This document shows positions 47,333-58,160 of a stretch of DNA of 64,000 bases, piece by piece. The translations under genes and the position numbers were made by a program. A model generated the notes under the pieces. That model was given only the letters and a program-made list of their open reading frames with translations. It was not told the origin of the DNA and made no database searches. This DNA is from Sorghum bicolor (Eukaryota; Streptophyta; Magnoliopsida; Poales; Poaceae), in the NCBI RefSeq assembly GCF_000003195.3, contig NC_012870.2, positions 13,384,501 through 13,448,500 of the forward strand. The letters are read 5' to 3'. Each line of letters opens with the position of its first letter. Position 1 is the first letter of the stretch.

Positions 47333-47564
47333 TTTATTTAAATTCAACTTACCAATAAGCTACCGTAGTTCCGATTTATATTCTAGCTTGCATTTTCTGC
47401 TACAATGTCAATTTTTCCCTTCTCTTCCCCAATATTTTTTATCTTAGTTTATTTTTAATCCAAGTTACCTGACCTGCTGCAGTTTTGATTCGTGTTCTGG
47501 CTTGCATTCTTTTGCTCTCATCTCTTGATTCTTTTCCCTTCTCTTCCCCAATATTTTCTTATAT
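47333..47564. repeat. Tandem repeat of ~119 bp, target of the Mutator-like insertion
   Basis: The segment CCCTTCTCTTCCCCAATATT appears near 47417 and again near 47536, preceded each time by related sequence (TAGTTTATTT..., CTTGCATT...). Sequence right of the transposon (56880 onward, TGGTTTATTATTTAAATCTTACC) continues a third unit. Confidence 0.65.
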
Positions 47565-47819
47565 GAGAAATTTTACAATGGTTGAAAAAAACATGGACCA
47601 TCCATTGTCTACGATCGGACGGTGGAAAAGTAGGAAGAACCGAAGCGAAAGTACGTGGAAGTACAAATAGTAGGAGAAAGTACCAGATTTGATAGGACCG
47701 GTACCAAAATATGTGGTACCATATCTTTTTTTTATTTTCATTTTTTTCGAATAAGGGCTATTCTGTCATTTCAATGTGGCCATTAAAGGGTAGAAAAGAG
47801 ATTTTCCATGTCTTATACG

Positions 47820-48199
47820 AAGGGTCATCCACTCATCCGGCTTCTCGTACTTGGGCATGGCGTTGCATCTCTCTCCCCACCGGCAGGTGTGGCCAGAGCG
47901 GAGTGCTCTGCAGTGCGGCGGCGGGGAGTGCGGGGCGGGCGGGGCGCCGGATCCCGAGCGAGCTGCTCCTGCCGGTGAGTGCACCCGCGCACGCTTGTTG
48001 GATGCGCTAGGACGCGAGTTCTGGTGAGCCTCGGTGGAGGTGCGGTGGCCGGAGTGCGACGGGGACGGCTGTGACTCCGGAGCGCGGCGGTCTGGGACTC
48101 TTGAGCGCGGCGGCCGGTGCTGGGCGCGGCCCCGATGGGCGTGGTCGGCGCGGGCATGGCGAGGCTGGAGAGCTGGGCCTAGGATTGCATCGTCGAGGT
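47820..48199 (+). other. GC-rich leader-like segment at the MULE left end
   Basis: CpG-rich (roughly 70% G+C by eye) and ending at CGTCGAG|GTATGA, a good plus-strand splice donor. No domain in any frame. It could be a promoter and 5' exon for a rightward transcript, or captured host sequence. The following stretch to 49023 has no gene visible. Confidence 0.4.
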
Positions 48200-49023
48200 A
48201 TGAACATTCCTGGCTTATCCCTTGCATTTGGGTGGAAGAAGAATACAAAAAAAGATCTAGTTTACATTGAGTTTGTGGCCAGGTGCAAATTTGGTCAAGT
48301 TTAGATAGAGGTCTAGTATTTGCCTGTATCTTTTTAATTTGTTAGCGTTGGCAAATTTGGCATTGGTTTTTTATTACAGAACTAACTAGGACCGAATCTG
48401 ACATGAGTACATGAGTAACTAGCATCAGATAAAATCTTACTCTTCTGAAAATCGAGTTTGGAAGCCAAATTGTTGAGCACTCGTTCCCTGGTTAGCTGAC
48501 AGGATTGCATAGTTGTTCTGTAGTTAGCAATCAAAGGAGCAGTGCCTGCTCATGACGTGCTGGTCTCTGTTCTAGACTTGTAGCAGGTGTTGGAGTTGGA
48601 ACAACCCACGGCTTCGTCAATACACCCAGACCCAATCCCATCCCCACACTGAATCTTCTTTTTCTTTACTTTCATCCACAATCTTCCCGGGTTTCTCTGA
48701 CAAAGATAGTAAGATGGGTGAATCATTTGTTGTCAATATTGGTTGTCAAAAAACAGTTGCTCTTTTAAAGCTTGCGTTGCGTGTGTGAATGAGGGCAGCA
48801 GGTATCATGCTGCAGTTTGGCTTTCGTTTTGCTAGATTTATGTGAAAACTGTGGGAGCTCCAATGATTACCTTGCTTTGTTTAAACATAAACATCTCATA
48901 GAAACAATAATACCAAGCTGGACATTGAACATAGGCCAATTATCTCTTAGTATATAGAAATTACAGGCTGAACACAAATAATGGAAATAGTAACATTATT
49001 ACATATAGAGTCGATAATGTAAC

Positions 49024-52000
49024 TTAAAATTTCTTGTAGGGGCTCAACTGCAACGGTCCTGGATTAGAGACCCTGCGATTTGGGCGTTCGACACGATTAG
49101 CAATAGACGCGGTGGTTAACTGGTCTTTCACAGACATTGGAGTTTTGTCGTTCTTCTTTGGGCGTCCCCGTTTTCTTTTATTTGAGGTATTGGAGTTGCT
49201 GGCATCTATAGGATTGCTGATCTCTTTGACATCGTCGTCAGCAGCCTCATTCTTCTTTGGGCGACCCCGTCCCCTTTTATCTGAGGAATGGGAGTTGCTG
49301 GCATGTATAGGATTGTTAATCTCTTTGACATCGTCATCAGCCGCCTTACTCATGTCTTCTTGCTGAACTTCAGCACATTTTGCATCGTAAGCCTCTTTCT
49401 GAAAGTTCAAATGAGACATGTTAGATACAACGAACAAGTATTGAACCCATGATAAGAATGTGATACATTGTTATACCACGTACCGTAATAAGGTCCTTAT
49501 ATGAGCCTAATCGAAGCTTGTTGCAATCAGATCGCAGGAGTGCGGAGCTAATTTTCCTTTTGAAAATATGTATGTGGGTCTGAATTTCAGAAGAACTAAC
49601 ATGATGTTTAAAAAGTGCCAGTCTATGTTTTAGTGATTAGATATATGTAGTCTATAAATAATATAAGAGTGACCTGTGTGAAATGTTCTGTCATCTTGTC
49701 CCCATCCCATGCCATCATGTACTTAAGGACGAATGCACCACAAGAATGGCTGCAGGTATATAATGTTAAATAAGTATAGTAGAGAAATAAATTTTATAGG
49801 AAAAGTATAATATATTACCCATCTGTTTGTTGTGGTATGTTAGAATACATTTCTGTTTCCCACTGCATAATATTGATAGCTTGGGTTACTGAAACATTAC
49901 CAACGGCAATAGCAAAGTCAATGCACTCTTGTATGTTGCCCACCTATTTTATTGTTCGACATATGATTAGTTAGATGTGTAAAAGCTATGTGTTAATTGT
50001 GTTGTGTATGTAACTAATATAATAAGCGTACTTACCAGTGTATGTTCTTTGACCACATCTCTAGTATGGGGGTTGGAGGCTAGGGAGTTAAGGATTTGAA
50101 TCTCTCCTTTTAAGAAATTCAGTACTAATAGGACCCAGTGGTTGTCATTTACATTCATTGGGACAAATATCTATAGAAAATGGGTGTAAGTACTAATAGG
50201 GGAGATATAAGTATAGAGATTTAAATGAAATTATACATACCAAATTCTTTCCAATACATTTGTTTGCAATTAGGTTAGCCCATGTTGTTGTTTGTTTTGC
50301 ATTGTCTATGCCTCCAGTTTCACCTAACAACTTTCGAGCCTGCAAAGTTGTTATGAATGATGTGGAATCGGTCTCCACACTGCTTATATGTGCGTAAGCA
50401 TTGATAACCTGAGGTTTGAAATGTAGGTAACATCACACATATGTAGACAAGATGATTTAGATGCACTGAAAAGGTCTAACCTGATCATATATGAAGCCAT
50501 CTGTGACATTTTTCTGTAAGTGTTCAATTGTGAGGACATAGTCATCTATTTGAACAACTTCAGCCTTTGAGTAACTATATGTTAAGAAATAGAAAGCCTC
50601 TGTGTCCTCTGTAGTGATGAGGTAATCCTTGTCGAATGCAGGCTTCCGTGGTCCAATTTGATGAGTGGGAGCATGTCGAGGCTCCTTATTTTCTGCCATA
50701 ATCTTATCCTGGAAAGCAGGCTTGTGTGGTGCAATTTGATTTGTGGGAAGGTCTAAAGGCACCTTATTATCTGCCATAATCTTATCCTGTCTAGTAGATG
50801 CTTCCTCAGGTTCTTTGCCCTCCTCTTTGAATTGATATTGTTGAAAGAATACTGTACAATTTTGTGGATGTAGACTCGATGGTTCCTGAAAAATAGATTG
50901 TCAATGAGGGCCAAACAGTTGGTCGTACAAAGAAAATGTCCAAAGTATACCTGGATGTATGCAGCCTTCGACATAGACTGTAGATTTGCCTGCAGTAGTT
51001 GCCTCAATTCCTGTCACAGGAAACTTTCAGTCGGACTGTTATATAAGAATCAATTGATTAAATCACTGTGTTAAAATAGCATACCTGAAATTCCTGTTTT
51101 AATTCAGCAAAATCATCCTCTAGCTTAGATATTCTCATTCCTACAACACCCCCCATTTTTATTTCTGCTATCGCCTCGCCGTGTGCAAGAAGTTTGGCAT
51201 CAAGTTTATGCTCTAGGGACATGAATTGTCTACCCATATCATTCTGAAATACTAGATGATTGTTGTTCATACGTTGTACTATTTGCTCCATCTGTGCCAT
51301 AAATAGGAGTACAAGTTGATTAGAGATACATTATAAATGTAGTAAATAAACAAAGCAAGTTGGTCTGATAGGTTTACCTGTTGCTTATTGATACTCTGTT
51401 CTAGTGAACGTGGCTGATAGCTGACACCTTCATGTGCATGTATACGTTCATTTGCTGAACTGATAGGCATGGTTTCATCAAATTTAGTGTGTCCTATGAT
51501 TTGAGCTATGTTCATAACAACCTTGAAAAGGTGGCCAAAGTTAGGATTGAAGGAGAGAATAGAACATATATAATTTTGTGTACTCAAACTTACAATTCCA
51601 TCGTCTATTTTGTTTTTTCTACCAGCTTCCGTTCTTACTTTAGCTGTGCTTTCATCCTATCTTGCCATCAGTGGTGGTGGGATTGGGGCATAGGTAAAAC
51701 CGTGGTGGCTATATGGATGCACATGCTCCCAGTACCAGAACTACATGTAGGAAACATTAGTGATGCTATAGGAAATTGAATCATACTCCAGACGACTATG
51801 TAAGACTTACTTGCAGCAGTGTTAAATTCCCCTGTAAATTAACTTGTTCGCCATGGTTGAAATTATGAATTGAGCTCAGCAGATGAGTCAAAGTGAATTG
51901 ACCCCAATTAAACTTTGCAATGTTGCTCGCGTCCTCAACCACCGACAAATATTTGGAGTCTACATAATCCTTTGTTGTCGGTGCTAGGAGAACTCCAATT

Positions 52001-52715
52001 GCGAACAAAACAAATACCCTAATGAAGTCATCGTCTGGTTCTTTATCTTTGGATTCAGTAAGAATTTGCAATAGGTCAGTAGTCCATATTCTGTTCCCAC
52101 TTCCATAAGCAATGATCAAGTTTATGTTTGGTTTTGTTTTTGTCCAACTAAATACATCCAATCCTTGTATGGGGAGGTCCATTATTTTGAGTACATCCTG
52201 TGATGTCATAGGTATATTCTGACCACATATATGGAATCGCTGATTCTTGTAGTCAAGACGCTTAGCAAGCTTAATCAATATCATACGACGAAGGGTCACT
52301 GGGTTCAAATGTAGGAGCCCTCCAAGGCCACAATGTTCAATAGCTTTTTTGTGTTTATCTGATAAGCCTTTAACCATGTTTCCAAATCTGAATGGTGAGC
52401 ATACTAGATGCATTTTAGAATGTTTGCTGACAATCTGCAACAGACATGAATGCTACCTAAGTTACGAGATATTGAACTAATTCTACATGAATAAATCATT
52501 GTCAACAAGTATACCTCGTCATCACTATCTGGTAGCGGCGATTCATTGGCTAATTGGATACCTGGTCCAACCACTGGTGCGCGTGGTGCAGAATTCTTCA
52601 TGGTCAAAGTAGGTTGATTTTCATGACTGTCAGGTATGATGCCGTCAGTTCTTGAAGCGTTGCCATCGCTTCGTGTCAACACCGACGCTTCCATCATGTG
52701 TACAAATTTGGCCAA
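49024..52715 (-). CDS. ULP1-like C48 cysteine protease gene of the MULE, with AT-hooks and an in-frame stop
   Basis: Thirteen exons, minus strand: 52515-52715, 51811-52434, 51594-51740, 51378-51521, 51085-51291, 50951-51010, 50481-50885, 50241-50408, 50036-50170, 49819-49943, 49674-49749, 49484-49579, 49024-49398; 2763 nt, ~920 codons, all phases closing. The N-terminal block (FRFGNMVKGL... RFHICGQNIPMTSQDV) is typical of grass transposon ULP proteins. A coiled-coil-like exon (51085-51291) follows. C48 signatures are NDNHWVLLVLN (His) and QQTDGHSCGAFVLKYM (Gln, Cys). The usual Asp is Asn (QILNSLA). The last exon holds two KR.RGRPKKN AT-hooks inside a duplicated ~35-residue unit. The model is interrupted by TAG at 51657-51659 (codon ~303, context MAR*DESTAK). 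The upstream exon 52813 to ~53040 looks like 5' UTR. ULP proteases cleave SUMO; activity here is doubtful. Confidence 0.75.
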
Positions 52716-53303
52716 GGCTTTTTTGTTCCTAGAAAATCAGCACAGATTACATGTAGAAGTTGATTGTAGTACAAAGAAAATACATAAGGCTGATCATACT
52801 AATGTTAAGCACCTCTTTGATGTAACAGCAGATGTGGTGAAGGGCAGGAGGATGTTGGAGGCCGAGCGTGGCTTGACAGCGGCGAGGCAGAGATGTAGAC
52901 TGATCGGCACACCTCCGCCTGGTGACTGGTGATCCGTTGACACACGATCGTTGCTTCACGGCGGCGAGCAGGTGATAGAGACCATTCCTAAGGGAGGCGA
53001 CAGAATGAAGCCAGGAGTTGGCTTCGACGTGTTTCACCGTGTTCACTGTTTTTTAGGAAACAATGTGATTACTATTTTTTGGGAATGACAATACCATCTT
53101 AGTCAGTCAACCACATATACAAAAGACTTATTATGAATCAACCTTAAACATTAAGTGAAAAAAGGACAACATGCCGTGTTTACAATCACAACGTCAAACC
53201 CCTCAGGTTTTCACAAAAAAATGCAGAAGCAAGGAGCCCGGAGTTCATGGTACTTGGAAGGTCCTTCAGTATTCCTTCTTGCCAAAGTTTTTGCACCACA
53301 GCT

Positions 53304-53479
53304 GACATGGGAATTGATGAACTGACTGATGCGAGCATTGCTGCATAAAGTATTATATAACATTTGTTAGCACTGTGATTTTGACATTCTAGACATGGGA
53401 ATTGATGAACTGACTGATGCGAGCATTGCTGCATAAAGTATTATATAACATTTGTTAGCACTGTGATTTTGACATTCTA
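53304..53479. repeat. Perfect 88-bp tandem duplication
   Basis: Unit GACATGGGAATTGATGAACT... at 53304-53391 is repeated without a mismatch at 53392-53479. It lies between the two MULE genes (downstream of the transposase, upstream of the ULP gene). Confidence 0.95.
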
Positions 53480-53887
53480 TTTTAAAAGAAAATAAAATGT
53501 CTCCAGCCTAAAAAAAGACCAATCTCTGGAACCTGAATTGCCATTACAGACAACAATTTTTGAGTGAGTCTGCTCAGTATATCCTGCTCTCACAGGTGCA
53601 CAAGATGCTAATTTTTCAGTGCTATAAAAGAATTACAATTACAGACAATTCACAAAGGGTCAGCCATGAACTTCGACAAACTACAAGGTACAATTAACAA
53701 GTGGCAGCTGGTAAGTGGTACCCCGACATACCTTGATGGAGAACGCAGCCAACAAGCACAATCATCCTTAAGCATCAAAATCCTCAGGGAGCTTGGTCTC
53801 CTACAGATCAACATAACTTAAGATACAAACTGCACAATTATAATGACAAACTTGAGCATCAGAATGATTTAAACTATAAATTATTTA

Positions 53888-56014
53888 CTAATTTAGCACC
53901 TCTTTTCTCCTCGAGCATGTACGCCTATTGTGACCCACGTCCTTACAAAGAGTACATTTCACCTTTCCTCGTTCCTTCTTATTTACTGCCTTCAGCTTTT
54001 TCTTCGGAGCACCTCTTCCTGGCACATGCATTGGATCTAGAACCTTTCCACAATCAGCTTCCAGTGCTTGAGCAACCATCGGACCATACCTAATCTTTTC
54101 ATTTCCACTACCACTTGGTGATTTCATATCAGTTTCATCTAGTAAAACGTGCTTCAGTCGCTGATATGATTGACTAGACTGAGCCGCCCTGAAGGATGCT
54201 GCGTGATTCAAATTCCGTAGATCACGGTACCTAACTAGACTTTTAGAATAGTCATATATGTTGCTCTTCCTTATTGGAGGAAATGCACACTTTGCACTCC
54301 TCGTCCACCTGTCAAGAACACAACACTTAGGGAGACTGTCTACATGCAGAAGTTGTAATACATGAAATATATGTGAACAAGGAGTGCCAACACATTCTAG
54401 CTTCTGGCAAGAACAAGCAATGTCGTTCAAACTGCCTTCTACCATGTTGCAATGCACCTCATACTTGGTGTCCATTTTATCCTTCTTAGCCACAATGAAA
54501 GTAGTATCACACCCATCAAGAATGTCGCTGACCACACATTTATTTGCTGCATGTATACTCCACTGAACCAAGGCAAAAATTGTTGGTGTGAATTGATTTG
54601 AAGCATCTACCTCAATTTTTGAAGCATCCTTTCCTGTGAAAGGCTTAAAGTGCAGCGCTATACTGTCCTGCTTAGCCTCATTCCTGCGCAACCCAGAAAG
54701 GCAACGCTCATAATGAAGGAACATGTCAAACAATGACATTTTCCTATCGAGACGTGTATGCAGCACAGAGTTTAGGCTCTCACTCCGTTGGTTACTCCTT
54801 AATCCTAAGAAACAACGTCCAACCTGATAAGCAGCACACCACAGGTGCCTCATCTGATACATCTGATGCAACCACGACTCCTCACTTGTAACTTTGTGCC
54901 TTTCCAAAAACTCATGCCATTTCCTCTCACTATCTTCTACGCAAAAAGTTTCATATAGAAAAGACCTAAATTCTTCCTTAACCTTATCATCATGCAAATT
55001 ACGAACTATATTCTGCTCAATATGCCATACGCACAACCTATGGTTTGTATTTGGCCAAACTACCCTTATTGCTCTCTGCATTGCAAGGTCTCCATCAGTG
55101 ATCACAGACACCGGGTGCTTCTGCGACATGGCCTCTGAAAAAGTCCGCAGCATCCACTCATATGACTCACCAGTCTCATGAGAAATAACTCCACAACCAA
55201 AAATAACAGTGCTCCGGTGGTGATTTAAACCCACAAATGGCACAAATGGCAAGTTGTATCGATTGGTTTTATATGTGCTATCAAACACAACCACATCACC
55301 AAAAGCTTCATAGTCTAGCTGAGACTGACTATCACACCAGAACAAACCCTGAAGATGATTGTCCCCATCAACAAAAAACTTGAAGAAAAACTCAGGATCT
55401 TTTTCTTGCCTTGCCTTCAGGTGACGGATCACTGTTTCTGCATCACCAGCGGCAATTGTCTCCTTCTTATAGCGATAGCAGAAATTGTACAAGTCCCTAC
55501 TAGTACAACCGACATTATCATAACCACCATACTGCAGTTCCAGAATATCCATAATCTGGTGCTTGCAGATTCCCGAAATTTCCATCTCCACAATATCGGC
55601 CTTTTGCTCATCACTGATTCTTCTGTGCGAACGTAGGAAACATACAAGGTCCCTTGTCGCTAGCGTATGGTTGTGCCCATCGATGAAGTCCTTCACAAAC
55701 CACCACCCTGCTTCCTGGTCACGCGCAATGACCAATTTGGCTTCACATCCAACCCGGCTGATGTCCCGTGGCCTCCTTTTCTTAGTTTCCTTGGCCATAT
55801 ACTTCTCTTCACGAAAACCTTGCCGACTGCACACAAACTTCCTCAGGACTATCTCAGTTTTTGCATCGTCCCACTCCACATAGCTTTTCCTCACACTGAA
55901 TCCTTTATCAAATGCATATTTGTTATAAAACTCGAAGGCTTCGTCTTCGCTACCAAACAATTTCCTTACAATTTCCTCATATTCCAGTATAGACTCGGCA
56001 CTATAATCGGCCAT
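53888..56014 (-). CDS. FAR1-type MULE transposase, intact
   Basis: Single exon, 708 residues, starting MADYSAESIL. The N-terminal FAR1/WRKY-GCM1 zinc-binding domain has C62, C90, H114 and H116. The MULE DDE domain has D245 (VVVFDSTYKTN), D307 (VITDGDLAM), the C/H motif LCVWHI (328-332) and E412 (SNQRSESLN). A SWIM zinc finger CxC...CxH lies at 534-548. A CX2CX4HX4C zinc knuckle is at 687-700 (CTLCKDVGHNRRTC), with a GRGAPKKK basic patch before it. All catalytic and zinc residues are present and there is no frameshift. It should bind the element's terminal repeats and catalyse excision and integration in the nucleus. The host factors FHY3 and FAR1 descend from such transposases, but the position inside an element with flanking duplications argues this copy is a transposon gene. 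Confidence 0.93.
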   Translation of the reverse strand: MADYSAESILEYEEIVRKLFGSEDEAFEFYNKYAFDKGFSVRKSYVEWDDAKTEIVLRKFVCSRQGFREEKYMAKETKKRRPRDISRVGCEAKLVIARDQEAGWWFVKDFIDGHNHTLATRDLVCFLRSHRRISDEQKADIVEMEISGICKHQIMDILELQYGGYDNVGCTSRDLYNFCYRYKKETIAAGDAETVIRHLKARQEKDPEFFFKFFVDGDNHLQGLFWCDSQSQLDYEAFGDVVVFDSTYKTNRYNLPFVPFVGLNHHRSTVIFGCGVISHETGESYEWMLRTFSEAMSQKHPVSVITDGDLAMQRAIRVVWPNTNHRLCVWHIEQNIVRNLHDDKVKEEFRSFLYETFCVEDSERKWHEFLERHKVTSEESWLHQMYQMRHLWCAAYQVGRCFLGLRSNQRSESLNSVLHTRLDRKMSLFDMFLHYERCLSGLRRNEAKQDSIALHFKPFTGKDASKIEVDASNQFTPTIFALVQWSIHAANKCVVSDILDGCDTTFIVAKKDKMDTKYEVHCNMVEGSLNDIACSCQKLECVGTPCSHIFHVLQLLHVDSLPKCCVLDRWTRSAKCAFPPIRKSNIYDYSKSLVRYRDLRNLNHAASFRAAQSSQSYQRLKHVLLDETDMKSPSGSGNEKIRYGPMVAQALEADCGKVLDPMHVPGRGAPKKKLKAVNKKERGKVKCTLCKDVGHNRRTCSRRKEVLN

Positions 56015-56870
56015 CTCTTCCCTTCAAAAAATTATTAGAAGACCACAAGAAGTCTCCACCCCTCTTTGTACTTCACAAATCCTACAACCAGATTGCATAA
56101 TGCACAAGTAGTCGATCAATACATCCCTAACTCTTACTGCATACATCTATAAGATGCATAAACTGAACTAAATCAAATATAATCATACAACAACTAGATA
56201 ACAAATTAAATCATGGTAAAGAACAGTCAGGGTTACAGATTTTGGGAAAACTTAATAACACTAAGAAAAAGAAAAATGCAGAGGGGAAGAAGCTCTAACC
56301 ATCTCCAGGAAGGCCGCAAGGGGCGTCTGGACCAGGGGCGCTGAGGGCCTGGCCGGCTGAGGCTGGAGCTAGGGGACGGGACGCCGGGACGCGTCAGCAG
56401 CCTGCCACCGGGGTCGGCGCTCGCTGGGGGACGGGGCGCAGGAGTGGGGGCTTGCCGGGACTGATGGGGAAGGGGACCAGCAGTCGCGCCGCTCCAGTGC
56501 GTCGTGAACTAAGCGAACGTGGGGGAATGGAGGCTTCCGACTAGCTGTGGCAGCTAGTTGCCGAGGTGTACAACGGCGGCGGGCGGACGACGGGTGCGGG
56601 TGGCCGATGGAGCGGATTCGCGGCAGGCGCAAGCATCTGCGCGGGCGGACGAGCGGCGGCGTGCGGTCGCAGAATGTCATCTCCGTGCGTGCGGTAGAAG
56701 GAGGTAGATTGGGCTGGGTCTAGGCTGATAGGCCCATAAAGTCTAATTCCAAAAGACCACACTCTCAATTACTAAAATACCCACTGTAATATATTTCTTA
56801 TTTAATTAGAAAAAAAATGAAAGTACCAGGAAGTACCTCGGTACTTTCCCAACCATTGTAAAACATATCT
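56015..56870 (-). promoter_or_regulatory. 5' region of the transposase gene, including the right MULE end
   Basis: About 270 bp of AT-rich sequence precedes a GC-rich block (56290-56700) that is probably the promoter and first non-coding exon. A donor-like AGATG|GTTAG... lies near 56298. The right terminal repeat ends at 56869. Frames open in the GC block (75-103 codons) show no domain. Confidence 0.4.
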
Positions 56871-56879
56871 TTCTTATAT

Positions 56880-58070
56880 TGGTTTATTATTTAAATCTTA
56901 CCAAAAACCTAAATGTCGTGACATATTCCCTGCTCACCTCATTAGGTTATTAGTAGTGAAGTTCACTTCTTCCTGCCTCTTTTTTTAGATTGTTTTTGCC
57001 ATAGATTCAATATTATTTTCTTCCTGACTATCACTGGGTCTTCAAGAGAAATGCCGCTCCCAGCTGCACTGTTTTTTTTTTGTCAGAACTCTGTTAAGCA
57101 ATACTCCTATAGCACATCACTTTGTCTATTCACTTATAAAGAGTCAAACAACAATCATATGTAGCAGAAATATGTTTCACTTATAACCCAGGTACAATTT
57201 GTTTTCATGAAATCAAGTTTTTTGATATAAATATGTTTCTCTTAATCATAGCTTTTTGATATTGATGAAGTGCTCGTGCAGTTGATTATTTTTCCAACTT
57301 AATATGTTAGATAAGTTTTCTTGATTAGGATATGTGATATTGATGTACTGCTGTTAATAAGGTTTGAATTGTTTTTGTTATACAAGGTTTACTTAAGTTT
57401 TAACTTGTAGTCTATTCAAAGAACTAAGTCTACTAATGTGCAGGTAATTTTTTGTACTCACATTTTGTTAGTTGTACAAATACCTTTATTAATGTACACA
57501 TACCTTTCTTTATCATAGTTTTCGTTAACTATTGACCAAACCGGGAATTTTGTTAATTGTACAGACAATTTTTTTAATCATGTTTGAATTGTTCTAGTGA
57601 ATAATGTTGGTCTAAATTATTTTTTGAACTTAATATGTTAGATATGTGTTCTAAATTAGGAGATGTGATATTGATGTAGTGTTGTTAAAAGGTTTGATTT
57701 CTTTTGGTCAAGCAATGTTTAAGTTTTGCCTTTTAAACCTATTCAAATAACTGTTGATAGCTCATAGTTTTAGCACTAAATCTATTTAATGTGTAGGTAA
57801 TTTTTTTATTCAAGTTTTGTATATTGTTGTAGTGCTATTAATATTGGTATAGTGCACTTGATTATTTTTTTTCAACTTAATATGTTAGATATGTATTCTA
57901 AATTAGGAGATGTGATATTGATCTAGTGCAGTTAATAAGGTTTGTTTTCTTTTGTTTAAGCAACGTTTAAGTTTTGGCTTTTAAATCTATTCAAATAACT
58001 GTTGATAGCTCATAGTTTTATCCCTAAATCTATTTAATGTGCAGGTCAATTTTTTTATTCATGTTTTGTT
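56880..58070. repeat. AT-rich tandem repeats, three diverged units of ~250-330 bp
   Basis: The sequence AACTTAATATGTTAGATA followed by GATGTGATATTGAT, TTTAAGTTTT and TATTTAATGTGCAGGTAATTT recurs near 57298, 57629 and 57878. No coding sequence. Confidence 0.65.
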
Positions 58071-58160
58071 ACTTGTACAGACCCTTTCTCTATCAAAGTT
58101 ACTTGTACAGACCCTTTCTTTATCAAAGTTACTTATATAGACCCTTTCGCTATCAGTGCT
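58071..58160. repeat. 30-bp minisatellite, three units
   Basis: ACTTGTACAGACCCTTTCTC plus TATCAAAGTT, repeated at 58071, 58101 and 58131; the third unit has several changes. A reversed fragment (GAAAGGGTCTGTACAGG) follows at about 58171. Confidence 0.9.

Larger units (their letters stand above)
47565..56869 (-). mobile_element. Complete Mutator-like element (MULE) with transposase and ULP1-like gene
   Basis: 9305 bp flanked by a perfect 10-bp direct repeat TTTCTTATAT (47555-47564 and 56870-56879). Short terminal inverted repeats: left GAGAAATTTTACAATGG, right (reversed) GATATGTTTTACAATGG, 14 of 17 matching. It carries two minus-strand genes, a FAR1/MULE transposase at 53888-56014 and a multi-exon ULP1 (C48)-like gene at 49024-52715. 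Both ends contain GC-rich segments (47820-48190 and 56290-56700). Co-occurrence of a MULE transposase and an ULP-like gene is known for the plant Kaonashi group; assignment to that group is inference. The intact transposase and perfect duplication indicate a fairly recent insertion. Confidence 0.88.

Noticed and set aside
47100..47341. 92-codon Ser/Leu/Phe-rich frame over CT repeats
   Set aside because: Simple-sequence translation of a CT-rich tract.
53888..56014. Domesticated host FAR1/FHY3-like transcription factor
   Set aside because: The ORF lies within termini and a 10-bp target duplication and keeps all catalytic residues, which fits an active transposon gene better.
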